Source: Micromonospora kangleipakensis (lineage in GTDB: Bacteria; Actinomycetota; Actinomycetes; Mycobacteriales; Micromonosporaceae). From it: a stretch of 64,000 bases of DNA. Each line of letters begins with the position of its first letter. The first letter of the stretch is position 1. Of this stretch, positions 19,403 through 27,203 are shown in pieces. The translations under genes were made by a program, and so were the position numbers. Location: contig NZ_SHLD01000001.1 of assembly GCF_004217615.1 (NCBI RefSeq), forward strand, positions 6,572,001-6,636,000. The letters are read 5' to 3'. A model generated the notes under the pieces. The model was not told the origin of the DNA and made no database searches. It was given only the letters and a program-made list of their open reading frames with translations.

Positions 19403-19436
19403 CCGGAAGCCCCGGGTACTGACCCGGGGCTTCCGG
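19403..19436 (+). terminator. rpsT terminator
   Basis: Perfect 15-bp stem CCGGAAGCCCCGGGT with ACTG loop, 18 nt after the rpsT stop. Confidence 0.88.
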
Positions 19437-19516
19437 CTGTCTGCGTCTCCGGACGAATCCCGGCCCGGCGCCGCTGTCCAGGTTCGGGCCGCGCCCGGTC
19501 CACCCCGCCGGTCGGG

Positions 19517-19996
19517 TCAGCGCATCGGGTCGCGCCGGACCGGGTCCGCCCACGTGGCGCCCTCGTCGTACCGGACGACCTGGTCGCCGGGGCGGGCGGC
19601 TCGCAGCGTCGGGTCGGCGGCCTGGACCACCCCGGGGAGCGCGCGCGGGGCGGACGGCACGCGGGCCCGGCCGACCACCGGCTCCATCTGCCGACGGAAC
19701 CGGTCCCGTTCCTGCTCCGGCACCAGCGCCGCGGTGCGGACCACCACCTCGGCGACCATGTCGTTGAGCTTCACCATCGCCGCCACCGCGGCCGGCAGCA
19801 CCAGCACCGCCCACCAGCTGACCAGCTCGGCGAGGGCGAGCAGCACGGCGAGCGCGACCGAGCCCTCGAAGAAGAGGAAGCACAGCACCCCGCCCGGGTT
19901 GACGAAGCGCAGACCGAGGAGCCGGGCGTACAGCGGCCGGTACCGCTCCTGGTCGGTGGGGACCGTCGCCCAGCCCATACGGGGGGATCCGGTCAC
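19517..19996 (-). CDS. hypothetical membrane protein next to holA
   Basis: 159 aa. The start is GTG 19996, which overlaps the holA stop as GTGA and implies coupling; an internal ATG at 19978 (MGWATVPTDQERYRPLYARLLGL) is the alternative. One or two hydrophobic helices (VLCFLFFEGSVALAVLLALAELVSWWAVLVLPAAVAAM) are followed by a charged C-terminal tail of about 90 residues. No known family was recognised. Confidence 0.8.
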   Translation of the reverse strand: MTGSPRMGWATVPTDQERYRPLYARLLGLRFVNPGGVLCFLFFEGSVALAVLLALAELVSWWAVLVLPAAVAAMVKLNDMVAEVVVRTAALVPEQERDRFRRQMEPVVGRARVPSAPRALPGVVQAADPTLRAARPGDQVVRYDEGATWADPVRRDPMR

Positions 19997-20973
19997 CGGG
20001 CGCCCCCCTGCCGGGCGGCGGCGACCGAGAAGACCGCCCGCTCCAGCGCATACGCCCGGTCGTCGGCGCCGCCCTTGACGGCCGCGTTGCACTCGGCGGC
20101 CGCGCGCATCGCCTGCACCAGGCCCTCCGGCGTCCAGCCCCGCCCCTGCCGCTGGGCCCGCTCGATCTTCCAGGCCGGCATGCCGAGGCTGCTGGCCAGC
20201 TGGTACGGGCTGCCCCGCCCGGCGGAGGCCACCCGGGCCACCGTGCGCACCCCGTCGGCGAGCGCGTCGGCGATCGGCACCGGGTCGACGCCGACGTGCA
20301 GCGCCCAGCGCAGCGCCTCGAGCGCGGCAGGGACATCACCGACCATGGTCGCGTCGGCGACGGTGAAGCCGGTCACCTCGACCCGGCCGCGGTAGTAGCG
20401 GGCCACCGTGTCGGCCCCGATCCGGCCGTCGGTGTCGGCGATGAGCTGCGAGCAGGCGGCGGCGAGTTCCCGCAGGTCGGTGCCGACGGCGGCGATGAGC
20501 GCCTCGGCGGCGTCGTCGGTGCACCGGCCGCCGCCCCGGCGGATCTCGTCCCGGACGAAGGCGACCCGGTCCCGGTGCCCCTTGAGCTTGGCCGCCGGCA
20601 CCACGGTCGCGCCGGCCGCGCGCAGCCCGTCGGCGAAGGCTTTCCCCTTCGCACCGCCGAGGTGCAGCACGACGAGCTGCACCTCGGGGTCGGGGTTCTT
20701 CGCGTACGCCAGCAGCGCGGCGACCAGGTCCTTCCGGGCGTCCTGCCCGGCGTGGAGCACGAGCACCCGCCGGCCGCCGAAGAGCGACGGGCTGAGCATC
20801 TCGGCGATCTCCCCCACCGCCACGGCACCGGCCTGGTACTCCCGGACGTCCACGCCCGGGTCGACGGCGCGCGCCCTGGCGACGGCTTCGCTGACCGCGC
20901 GCGTGGCGAGCAGCTCCTCGTCGCCGAGGACGAGCAGAATGGGGGGCAGGCTGGCGGGGGTCACGCCGCCCAT
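19993..20973 (-). CDS. holA: DNA polymerase III subunit delta
   Basis: 326 aa from ATG 20973. HolA pattern: LPPILLVLGDEELLATRAVSEAV at the N-terminus, LFGGRRVLVLHAGQD and the C-terminal helical KIERAQRQGRGWTPEGLVQAM region. It is the clamp-loader subunit that opens the beta clamp. In related genomes comEC lies directly upstream. Here the upstream 21 kb are foreign DNA, and only a short comEC tail remains next to holA. Confidence 0.93.
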   Translation of the reverse strand: MGGVTPASLPPILLVLGDEELLATRAVSEAVARARAVDPGVDVREYQAGAVAVGEIAEMLSPSLFGGRRVLVLHAGQDARKDLVAALLAYAKNPDPEVQLVVLHLGGAKGKAFADGLRAAGATVVPAAKLKGHRDRVAFVRDEIRRGGGRCTDDAAEALIAAVGTDLRELAAACSQLIADTDGRIGADTVARYYRGRVEVTGFTVADATMVGDVPAALEALRWALHVGVDPVPIADALADGVRTVARVASAGRGSPYQLASSLGMPAWKIERAQRQGRGWTPEGLVQAMRAAAECNAAVKGGADDRAYALERAVFSVAAARQGGAR

Positions 20974-21055
20974 ATTCGCACGGCCCTCGACCGGATCAGG
21001 CCTGGTCATCGGCGACTGTGACGCCACAGCCCGCACTCAGCGCCAATCCCGACAT

Positions 21056-21177
21056 TTAAGTCGGTTCACCCGCTACCGCAACAAGCCGCCCCGATTGGTC
21101 GGCCACTCCGTCGGGTCGTCGCTGGTCGGGTGGCCGGCCGGCCGGCACCGCCGCCAGCCCACGCCGGTCCCGGACCA
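21056..21177 (-). pseudogene. comEC: comEC 3'-terminal fragment adjacent to holA (fragment 1)
   Basis: About 40 codons on the minus strand. The first residues, VRDRRGLAAV, match the tail of the second comEC fragment (VRDRRGLAVV at 22893-23123), after which the two diverge (PAGRPPDQRR against TRGTQPGRQP). The open frame extends upstream into remnant DNA unrelated to comEC. Its place beside holA fits the original 3' end of comEC in this chromosome; the junction lies in the 19-bp repeat 21159-21177. Confidence 0.65.
21159..21177. repeat. left 19-bp direct repeat (attL-like) of the 1.8-kb remnant
   Basis: CCACGCCGGTCCCGGACCA, identical to 22939-22957. The match extends leftward with two mismatches to about 32 bp. 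Both copies lie inside comEC tail sequence. Confidence 0.7.
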
Positions 21178-21243
21178 TGCCGGGCCGCTTCCAGACCGCC
21201 GTCACCCCGGCCGACACCACCAGAACCGGCAGGGAGCCGGCCA

Positions 21244-21521
21244 GTGGGCCCGCTACTGCGGCCGGACGTGGCCCGCTCCGGCGCGCTCGGGAAGTGCCGG
21301 ACCCACCGCCGCTCCATGCTCCCGTCCCGGGTGACCGACGCGGAGCCCGCGGCGTTGGACAAGGCGGCGGAACAGGCTCGCGAGGACCTGGAGCAGATGG
21401 GCGAGCCTGCCCCGGAGCCGCCCGTGGCAAGCGAAAGGCGCAGACCCGGGGCCACTGCCCGGACTGCGCCACCGACGCGGCGGAAGCCGCCTGGACCCGA
21501 CTCATGGAGGCTTCCCGATGA
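21244..21521 (+). pseudogene. degraded small gene at the left end of element A
   Basis: Two plausible coding stretches lie in different frames. The first reads LPSRVTDAEPAALDKAAEQAREDLEQMGEP. From about 21421 a frame one base out reads GKRKAQTRGHCPDCATDAAEAAWTRLMEASR, with a CxxC pair, and its stop overlaps the next gene start (ATGA at 21518). This suggests a one-base deletion near 21420 and a 5' end lost at the attachment junction. Function is unknown. Confidence 0.4.
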
Positions 21522-22615
21522 CCATCTACCCGACCGACAAGCGCGTGCGGTACGCCCCCTCCCTGGCCGTCTGGATCGTGGACACGCAGGAGAGCCACAC
21601 GGTGGCCGCGGATCAACTCTTGGCTGCCATGACGGTCTACGCCACCGAGTCCGGGGACATGCCGGACGGGTGCACCTGCGCGCCGGAGTCCTTCAGCATC
21701 TCCCCCATGACCGGGGTGACCGCCAGCCCGGCGCGAGTCCACCGGCTCGGCCAGCAGGGTGGAATCGCCCTGTACGGACACGGCACCGTGCCGGAGAACG
21801 GCGTGGCACCGGAGCGGGGTAACGCGCACCAGTGCCCGCACGCGGACGCGGGCGGACAGCGGCAGGCGCGCAAGCTGGCGAAGGCTGGCCGGTGGGACGA
21901 CCTGTACGCGCTCACCGAGCCGTTCCCGGCCGCGCCGGGCACCCTCCAGCCGGCCGCGCCGGGTAGCAAGGCTCCGGCCGCGTGGCAGGGTGAGCCGCTG
22001 TCCGTGTCCGGGGTCGGGGTGATCCCGGACCGGCACGTCCACCCGTCCACCCGGGCGGACCTGGCCAGGCTCGGCACGCTCGCGGCGGAGGCCACCCGGC
22101 TCGGCAGCGAGGCGCGCAAGGCGCAGGCCGCAGCGGCGCAGGGACCCATGGAGGTCCGGCGGTTCGCGACGGAGGCTGCCATGTCCGGCAAGGCGCTGGA
22201 CGCGGCGGAGGTGGCCCGGATGGTCCGCGAGCGGCAGGAAGCGGCGGAAGCCGCGCAGGCGGTGGCGGACGGCACCCGGGACGCGGTGGACAAGGTGCGC
22301 CGCGAGGTGGCCGCCGGGATCGCGGAGCGCCGGGACGAGTGGCTCACCTACCTCCACGGCCAGGCCGCGGCCGGGCTGGCGCGCCTGGACCTTGTGGTGG
22401 CGGAGCTCGAGGCTGCGGTGGAGAACCTGGCAGAGATCGATCGGGTGCGGCAAACCGTGGAGCAGGCCAACTCCGGCCGCCTGTTCTCCGCCGGATCCAT
22501 GATCGTCGGTAACGCCGTGGAGGCGGCCCGGCGGAGCCGGGAGCGCGCGGCCACGGCGCTGGCCGGGCTGGAGCGCCACGCGGCGAAGGCCAGCAAGGCG
22601 AAGGCGTCTGCCTGA
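21518..22615 (+). CDS. hypothetical element protein, helical C-terminal half
   Basis: 365 aa from ATG 21518, overlapping the preceding stop. The N-terminal ~130 residues look globular (VRYAPSLAVWIVDTQESHTVAADQLL and a GCTCAPESF Cys pair). Residues from about 185 are Ala/Arg/Glu-rich and probably coiled coil. No known domain was recognised. It is located in element A, between the attachment repeats. Confidence 0.6.
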   Translation: MTIYPTDKRVRYAPSLAVWIVDTQESHTVAADQLLAAMTVYATESGDMPDGCTCAPESFSISPMTGVTASPARVHRLGQQGGIALYGHGTVPENGVAPERGNAHQCPHADAGGQRQARKLAKAGRWDDLYALTEPFPAAPGTLQPAAPGSKAPAAWQGEPLSVSGVGVIPDRHVHPSTRADLARLGTLAAEATRLGSEARKAQAAAAQGPMEVRRFATEAAMSGKALDAAEVARMVRERQEAAEAAQAVADGTRDAVDKVRREVAAGIAERRDEWLTYLHGQAAAGLARLDLVVAELEAAVENLAEIDRVRQTVEQANSGRLFSAGSMIVGNAVEAARRSRERAATALAGLERHAAKASKAKASA

Positions 22616-22659
22616 GCCACCTGGACGAACGGCCCGACCCTGCGGAGGTCCGGGCTGTT

Positions 22660-22869
22660 TCAGCTCTCGTCCGGGTTCGCGCCCTGCGCCTGCCACGGGC
22701 GGTGCTCAGCGATCCACGCTTCCACGTCCTCCACGAGCCACACCGCTCCCCCAGCCAGTCGATCGAACGGCTCCGGGAAGTCGGGCCGGCTGGTGATCTG
22801 TACGACCCGAGCGCGGGACACCTGGAGGCGTTCCTGTAGCTCTGCACTGCCGTACAGCCTGCGGACCAT
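22660..22869 (-). CDS. excisionase/AlpA-like helix-turn-helix protein
   Basis: 69 aa. A MerR-type HTH: LYGSAELQERLQVSRARVVQITSRPDFPEPFDRLAGGAVWLVEDVEAWIAEHRP. It has the typical Xis layout of helix-turn-helix, then a Pro-rich wing and a WxxxDVxxWI ending. It lies 24 bp downstream of the comEC fragment stop on the same strand, next to the right att repeat, which is the usual place of a recombination directionality factor. Confidence 0.75.
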   Translation of the reverse strand: MVRRLYGSAELQERLQVSRARVVQITSRPDFPEPFDRLAGGAVWLVEDVEAWIAEHRPWQAQGANPDES

Positions 22870-22938
22870 GGATCGACGCCATGCTCGAGGCGTCAGGGCT
22901 GCCGGCCCGGTTGGGTGCCGCGGGTCACCACCGCCAGT

Positions 22939-22957
22939 CCACGCCGGTCCCGGACCA
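22939..22957. repeat. right 19-bp direct repeat (attR-like) of the 1.8-kb remnant
   Basis: Second copy of CCACGCCGGTCCCGGACCA, inside comEC fragment 2; see 21159-21177. Confidence 0.7.
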
Positions 22958-23116
22958 CCGCGATGTCCCCGTCGGTGTCGGTCCGCAGCACCCGGGCGCC
23001 GGCGCGGGACAGCCGGGCCAGCAGCCCGGGGTTGGGGTGCCCGTAGTCGTTGCCGGCGCCGACCGGGACCAGCGCGACCGACGGCCGGACCGCGTCGAGG
23101 AGCTCCGGGTCCTGGT

Positions 23117-23123
23117 ACGCCGA
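23117..23123. other. attL core of the serine-integrase element
   Basis: ACGCCGA, the only sequence shared at the two comEC junctions (other copy at 41848-41854). To the left is comEC (CTGGT); to the right is element DNA beginning CGCATGAGAGCG. Confidence 0.75.
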
Positions 23124-23338
23124 CGCATGAGAGCGCCGGCTACCGGACTTAGACGGCGGGCCCCGGGCGGCGTTCGCAGCGCCAGCACCGGGGCCTTGAC
23201 CGGGAAGGACCCCCGGCCCATGCCCCACCCTACCGATGCACGCCCAAGCACGTCGCCTCGTCTCGTCGTGGCCTACGCCGGCCCTGCCCGTGGCCTCTCT
23301 GAGTACCTACGCAGCCTCACTACCCTCGGCGGTTCGCG

Positions 23339-23971
23339 ATGAGCGTCGAGGCTGTCTCGTGGGCGCTCAACGATGCGCCCGACGTACCCCCGTCGTGCAT
23401 GGCCGTCCTGATCGGGCTCGCCAACCACGCGCACGCCAACGGCCGTGGCGCGTACCCGTCTCAGGAGCGCCTCGCTCACTACGCCCGCAAGTCGGTCCGC
23501 TCGGTGCAGCGGGACCTGACTGAGCTTGCCCGCCTCGGCATCATCCGGCGTGGCGATCAGCGGCACGTCGCCTACGTCCCCGTAGACCGCCGCCCGGTTG
23601 TGTGGGATCTCGCCCTTGAGCGTCGGCGTGAGCTTCCGACGTCGCTCGACCCGTTCGCCGAGCCGCAGTCGGGTCGCTCGACCGATGTACCCGAGGCTGT
23701 GGATAACCGGGGCGACGTAGACGTCATCCCGGTTGCCGACCGGGGCGACGTAGACGACCGACCGGGGCGACGTACACGACCGAGCGGGGTGACACGTACG
23801 TCGCACAAACCGTCCTTGAACCATCAAAAACCTATTGCGCGCGCCCGCTCGCTTCGCGGCGGCGCCGCGCTACCGACCGACCCCCGCGCCGCTCAGTGCT
23901 CGCGACACCGGGGATCGCCTGCCGACAACTGCGGGCCCTGCCGCAGCGAGGCCCTCGGGGGTGCGGCATGA
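23339..23971 (+). CDS. HTH_36-type replication-initiator-like protein
   Basis: 210 aa. The N-terminal half is a helix-turn-helix domain of the plasmid/phage replication type (MSVEAVSWALNDAPDVPP; MAVLIGLANHAHANGRGAYPSQERLAHYARKSVRSVQRDLTELARLGIIRRG). The C-terminal half is low complexity and Arg-rich. The DNA here carries three copies of CCGGGGCGACGTASACG (23707, 23740, 23762), which could be iterons. Its stop overlaps the next start (ATGA at 23968). The replication role is inferred from the domain and element context. Confidence 0.7.
   Translation: MSVEAVSWALNDAPDVPPSCMAVLIGLANHAHANGRGAYPSQERLAHYARKSVRSVQRDLTELARLGIIRRGDQRHVAYVPVDRRPVVWDLALERRRELPTSLDPFAEPQSGRSTDVPEAVDNRGDVDVIPVADRGDVDDRPGRRTRPSGVTRTSHKPSLNHQKPIARARSLRGGAALPTDPRAAQCSRHRGSPADNCGPCRSEALGGAA
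23707..23778 (+). repeat. three 17-bp direct repeats (possible iterons)
   Basis: CCGGGGCGACGTAGACG at 23707-23723 and 23740-23756, and with one change (C for G) at 23762-23778. Spacings are 33 and 22 bp, that is three and two helical turns. A degenerate fourth motif follows around 23785. Confidence 0.55.
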
Positions 23972-24678
23972 GAGCCGAGCGAATCGAGCGCCTCGCCCTG
24001 GTCCTCATCCTGCTCGTCGTCGGGGTGGCCGCTGGCGCGGCCAGCTTCACGCACGTGCACGACTGGACGATGGCCAACTCGCCGGCCGGTACGCCGGGGT
24101 GGTTCGGATGGGCTAACGCTGTCATCTCCGAACTTGTCCCCATCGCCGCACTACTGACCATCCGACAACGCCGCCGGACCGGCGGCACTATCGGCTATCC
24201 CATGTTCCTGCTCGTGTCCGCCGTGGCCCTCTCCCTGGCCGCTCAGCTTGCAGTCGCCAAGCCCGGCCCGTCCGGCTGGCTCCTTTCTGCCGTGCCGGCG
24301 TTGGCCTTCATGGGGCTGTCCAAGCTAGTTCTGTCCGGCAAGGTCCCGCCCGCCAAGCAGGCGACTGCCGGTAACCCGGCCAGTCAGGTGACGCCAGTCA
24401 AGCTGGCTGACGTCAAGCCCGTGGTGGCTGACGTCAGTGAGCCCGTCAAGCGCGCGTCGCCGAAGGTGCTCACCAACGCCGCCAAGGTCGAGGCCGCTGC
24501 CGCCAAGCTGGGCAAGGCGACGGCGGCGGAGATCGCGGCTGAGGCTGGCGTCAGCGAGTCCACTGCCCGTCGCTACATGCCCCGACCCGCCGCCGTGCCG
24601 TCACCATCAGTGCGATCACCTGCGGAAACGTCCACAATGAACGGGCGCAAAACCGAACTCACGGAGGTGGCAGCATGA
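23968..24678 (+). CDS. DUF2637 (SpdB-like) membrane protein with C-terminal HTH
   Basis: 236 aa from ATG 23968 (overlap ATGA). Four predicted membrane helices lie in the first 130 residues (LALVLILLVVGVAAGAASFTHVHDW is the DUF2637 signature, then AVISELVPIAALLTI, MFLLVSAVALSLAAQLAVA and LLSAVPALAFMGLSKLVL). A linker leads to a small helix-turn-helix, LGKATAAEIAAEAGVSESTARRYMP. DUF2637/Spd proteins accompany transfer functions of actinomycete integrative elements. It overlaps the next small gene. Confidence 0.75.
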   Translation: MRAERIERLALVLILLVVGVAAGAASFTHVHDWTMANSPAGTPGWFGWANAVISELVPIAALLTIRQRRRTGGTIGYPMFLLVSAVALSLAAQLAVAKPGPSGWLLSAVPALAFMGLSKLVLSGKVPPAKQATAGNPASQVTPVKLADVKPVVADVSEPVKRASPKVLTNAAKVEAAAAKLGKATAAEIAAEAGVSESTARRYMPRPAAVPSPSVRSPAETSTMNGRKTELTEVAA

Positions 24679-24851
24679 CATCAGACGGCCGGCACCCGGA
24701 GTCCGCCGGGGCCGTGAGAAGGCTCCCGCAGAAGAACATGGACCACTGGGCCCGCAAGTACGAGGCCGAGCCGCCTCGGCCGTTGACGGAGGACGAGATC
24801 CGCGCCGTCCGAATCCTGCTCGGGCCGATCAAGCCCCGCCGTCGTAGTTGA
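24675..24851 (+). CDS. small hypothetical protein
   Basis: 58 aa, ATG at 24675 overlapping the preceding stop by ATGA. It opens MTSDGRHPESAGAV and contains the acidic stretch PLTEDEIRAVRILLGP and a basic end, KPRRRS. No domain was recognised. The translational overlap and codon pattern support it as a real gene. Confidence 0.65.
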   Translation: MTSDGRHPESAGAVRRLPQKNMDHWARKYEAEPPRPLTEDEIRAVRILLGPIKPRRRS

Positions 24852-24945
24852 GAAGAAGCCGGTCTCTTGTTTCGCCTCGAGCACCTTGCAGACCGCGCCC
24901 GCACCACCGATGCTGCTTGACGATCACCAACGGGAGGGGCAGGCC

Positions 24946-25242
24946 ATGTGGCTACGTCGGAAGCGGAAGCGCGAGGAGCCGCCCCAGCGGCGATACGCGG
25001 ACTACATCCCCGGAACCGAGACACCTCCCCCGCCACCGCCCGGCAGGGCGAGCATCCGAATCACGGTGGCCGTAGACGTTGAGGCGTGGGCTCAGGCTCA
25101 GGGCAAGACTGTCGAGGAAGCCGACCGGGAGCTAGGCCGGCGCATCAACGATGCGACGTCGCCGATGCTCGCCAAGCTCGTAACGGAGCTAGGCGACATG
25201 GGGGGCTCGATCCTGTCCGCCACCATGAGTACGGGGGGGTAG
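24946..25242 (+). CDS. small hypothetical protein
   Basis: 98 aa from ATG 24946, chosen because GGGAGGGG precedes it; the open frame reaches back to 24886. A basic N-terminus (MWLRRKRKREEPPQRR) and a Pro run are followed by ASIRITVAVDVEAWAQAQGKTVEEADRELGRRI, possibly a small alpha/beta domain. Function is unknown. It is part of the rightward gene run of element B. Confidence 0.6.
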   Translation: MWLRRKRKREEPPQRRYADYIPGTETPPPPPPGRASIRITVAVDVEAWAQAQGKTVEEADRELGRRINDATSPMLAKLVTELGDMGGSILSATMSTGG

Positions 25243-25249
25243 GTCCGAG

Positions 25250-25480
25250 ATGGTGAACATGGACGACCCCCAGGACGTGGCCGCCCACTTCTACGCGACG
25301 ATGCTCGGCTACACCATCTCGACGGAGCCCCCACCGCCAGACTCCAACCTGGCGAAGATCCAGGAGATGGTGCGGCGATGCGAGGCTGGCGACATCACCG
25401 AGCAGGAGCGCGACGACGCAGTGGGGCGCCTCATGCGCGCCGAGATGGAGAGAATCCCGCCAGAGGCACGCAACTTTTAG
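25250..25480 (+). CDS. small hypothetical protein
   Basis: 76 aa, 7 bp after the previous stop. It is helical and charged (DPQDVAAHFYATMLGY, KIQEMVRRCEAGDITEQERDDAVGRLMRAEMERI). No domain was recognised. It is followed by a terminator at 25510-25553, so it ends the left-arm operon. Confidence 0.6.
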   Translation: MVNMDDPQDVAAHFYATMLGYTISTEPPPPDSNLAKIQEMVRRCEAGDITEQERDDAVGRLMRAEMERIPPEARNF

Positions 25481-25509
25481 CGCGGACCCCTGAGCCCAGA
25501 GACGACAGA

Positions 25510-25553
25510 AGAGCCCCGGTCTCCCCCTCGCGATGCGAGAGCGCCGGGGCTCT
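25510..25553 (+). terminator. terminator of left-arm operon
   Basis: Stem AGAGCCCCGG / CCGGGGCTCT with an internal GAGA-rich loop, followed by TTGTC. It lies 30 nt after the stop at 25480. Confidence 0.75.
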
Positions 25554-25686
25554 TGTCATGGGCTGATCAGTCGTGGGCAGGCTCAGTCCTCGGTTCGGAC
25601 CTTGCTTGGGCTGCCCGTGCTGCATGCTCGTTGGCGTGGCGATGAACTGACCTGGCGGGAGCGCGGGTTCGTCTGACCTGCGTGCC

Positions 25687-25836
25687 ATGATCTCGACCAT
25701 GACCCCCGAAGAGATCCGCGAGAACGTCCGCCAGGAAGAGCGGGACAACCCGCCCCCGCCTATGCCCGAGGAAGTGATCGTCAAGATCCGCAACCTGATG
25801 CGCGGCCCCCACCCGGTCCGAAAGGAAGCGCCATGA
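25687..25836 (+). CDS. very small hypothetical protein
   Basis: 49 aa from ATG 25687 (or ATG 25699). MTPEEIRENVRQEERDNPPP is followed by MPEEVIVKIRNLMRGPHPV. Its stop overlaps the next start (ATGA at 25833), which supports translation. No strong ribosome site was seen and no domain recognised. Confidence 0.5.
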   Translation: MISTMTPEEIRENVRQEERDNPPPPMPEEVIVKIRNLMRGPHPVRKEAP

Positions 25837-26240
25837 ACCAGGTCACCAAGGACGCCTGGCAGATCATCCAAGGTGCGCCGGCCTTCGGCCGTGGCCTCGT
25901 TCGCAGGGTGCGGAGCCTGTTCCTTCCGGGCGGCCAGAGCGACCTTGACGTCATGTACGAGGGCGAGACGTGGATCGTGGTGGTGGAGTATCTCGCCGTG
26001 CCGGTCGAGCCGTACGCCGAGCCTGATGGCCCGATGCCCGACGAGCGCAGGGGCCGGTTGATGATGGCGACCGTGGACGGCACCAGCAAGACGAGGATGA
26101 CCGCCGAGGTGGTGGCTGACAACAAGCCGGTCGCCGAGCGGATCGCTCTCAGTGTCGTCCGATGGTGGGCGCACATCTACCGACTGCCCGAGCCCAGCAG
26201 GATTCACGTCATGGACAACGAAGCCCCGGAGTTAGGGTGA
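25833..26240 (+). CDS. hypothetical protein
   Basis: 135 aa, start overlapping the previous stop. It reads like a compact alpha/beta protein (SDLDVMYEGETWIVVVEYLAVPVEPYAEP, MMATVDGTSKTRMTAEVVADNKPVAERIALSVV). No catalytic motif or known family was recognised. It is convergent with the gene at 26301 (60-bp gap). Confidence 0.65.
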   Translation: MNQVTKDAWQIIQGAPAFGRGLVRRVRSLFLPGGQSDLDVMYEGETWIVVVEYLAVPVEPYAEPDGPMPDERRGRLMMATVDGTSKTRMTAEVVADNKPVAERIALSVVRWWAHIYRLPEPSRIHVMDNEAPELG

Positions 26241-26300
26241 TCGCAGAGGTGGGGTGAGCGAGGGTTGGTCTGAGGCAGCGCCGCCCCCGCTGGTCGCCGT

Positions 26301-27119
26301 TCAGGCGTCTTCGGCTACGTCGACGAACTTCGAGAAGCGGCTCCAGCCGTCGCCCGGTGACCAACGGAAGCCGTGAGCGGCGCTCCATGTGCTCATGACC
26401 CAGACGTGCGTCACTGCGGGCGGCAGAGTCGGTGGCACGGTCGGCAGGGGTGCTTCGGACCGCATGAGGAGTTCGGCGGCAGCGAACGGTGCGGTGGTGA
26501 ACCCCGGCAGGATCACGAAGAGGTGCCGCTCTCTTGCTCCGGATCGCTCAAGCTTCCGGAGGTTGTCGGCCTCGTGGGGTTCAAGTAGCCAACCGCTCAG
26601 CCACTCAGGGAGTGCGTCTCCCGTGTCGGCAACCCATCCGCCAGACCTCTCAAGAGGGAGTTCGATGTTGATATAGATACTCCCTGGGTAGTCCGTCCCT
26701 GCTTGATGAGCGTGAACTACGCCGAGTTCGCCAAGCCAGGCGGAGAACCGATCGGTTGAGTGGCGGTATCTCGGAACTTGGCGAACGTCGCGCCGCTCAA
26801 GTTCGGCGAGCAAGATCGGGAGTTCCGAGCGCAGCCTCTTCGCACGAGCCGACGGCAGCAACGCGACGGCCCAGCCACCCGCCAGATCGGGCTCGATCCA
26901 CCGCTGGCCCGGCCGGTACATGAGCTTCCACAGGGCGATCGACTCACCATCGGCAGCCGCTGTCACCTCAACCGCCCCGAACCGCTCGCCAAGTCGGATG
27001 AGGTCGAGGTCGTGCATGCTGCTCCCAGAGTTGTCGTCGTGCTGCTTGACCTCAACGCCTGGGAGCGCCCCCTCGATACAGGCCTTGACCCACTGCTCTT
27101 CAGCACGAAGGCTTGTCAT
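26301..27119 (-). CDS. hypothetical protein with possible degenerate nuclease-like N-terminus
   Basis: 272 aa from ATG 27119. The N-terminal half has HDLDLIRLGERFGAVEVTA, which resembles the D-(x)n-ExK strand pair of PD-(D/E)xK folds but with Thr where Lys is expected. The C-terminal half is rich in Trp (ALPEWLSGWLLEPHEADNLRKL, WSAAHGFRWSPGDGWSRF). No family was recognised. It is divergent from the pentapeptide-repeat gene (84 bp), so the two may share regulation. Confidence 0.6.
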   Translation of the reverse strand: MTSLRAEEQWVKACIEGALPGVEVKQHDDNSGSSMHDLDLIRLGERFGAVEVTAAADGESIALWKLMYRPGQRWIEPDLAGGWAVALLPSARAKRLRSELPILLAELERRDVRQVPRYRHSTDRFSAWLGELGVVHAHQAGTDYPGSIYINIELPLERSGGWVADTGDALPEWLSGWLLEPHEADNLRKLERSGARERHLFVILPGFTTAPFAAAELLMRSEAPLPTVPPTLPPAVTHVWVMSTWSAAHGFRWSPGDGWSRFSKFVDVAEDA

Positions 27120-27203
27120 GCTTGTGACTATCCCGCACGCCTCCGACAACCGCCGCTGAAGACTACATGGGACAGTCTGACGCCACACGGATCTGGGAGA
27201 ACC

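Larger units (their letters stand above)
21159..22957. mobile_element. remnant of an integrated element in the 3' end of comEC (element A)
   Basis: 1.8 kb bounded by 19-bp direct repeats, each in a comEC C-terminal tail. It contains a degraded ORF, a 365-aa unknown gene and an excisionase-like HTH gene beside the right repeat. No integrase is present. The short identical core with a replacement gene 3' end fits tyrosine-integrase elements better than serine-integrase ones. This is an inference; the integrase would have been deleted or supplied in trans. Confidence 0.55.
22893..23123 (-). pseudogene. comEC: comEC 3'-terminal fragment displaced from the 5' part (fragment 2)
   Basis: 76 codons on the minus strand: SAYQDPELLDAVRPSVAL, VPVGAGNDYGHPNPGLLARL, RTDTDGDIAVVRDRRGLAVV, ending TRGTQPGRQP. 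This is the C-terminus of the ComEC metallo-beta-lactamase-like domain, including the conserved YGHPN. It continues exactly where the 5' part (41848-44095) stops: AHHGSA in the 5' part, then YQDPELL here. The final ten residues differ from fragment 1. The right-hand limit is the ACGCCGA core at 23117-23123. Confidence 0.85.

Noticed and set aside
21056..22696. 546-codon minus-strand frame ending in the comEC tail
   Set aside because: Only the last ~40 codons resemble comEC; the rest is antisense to the 365-aa gene of the remnant.
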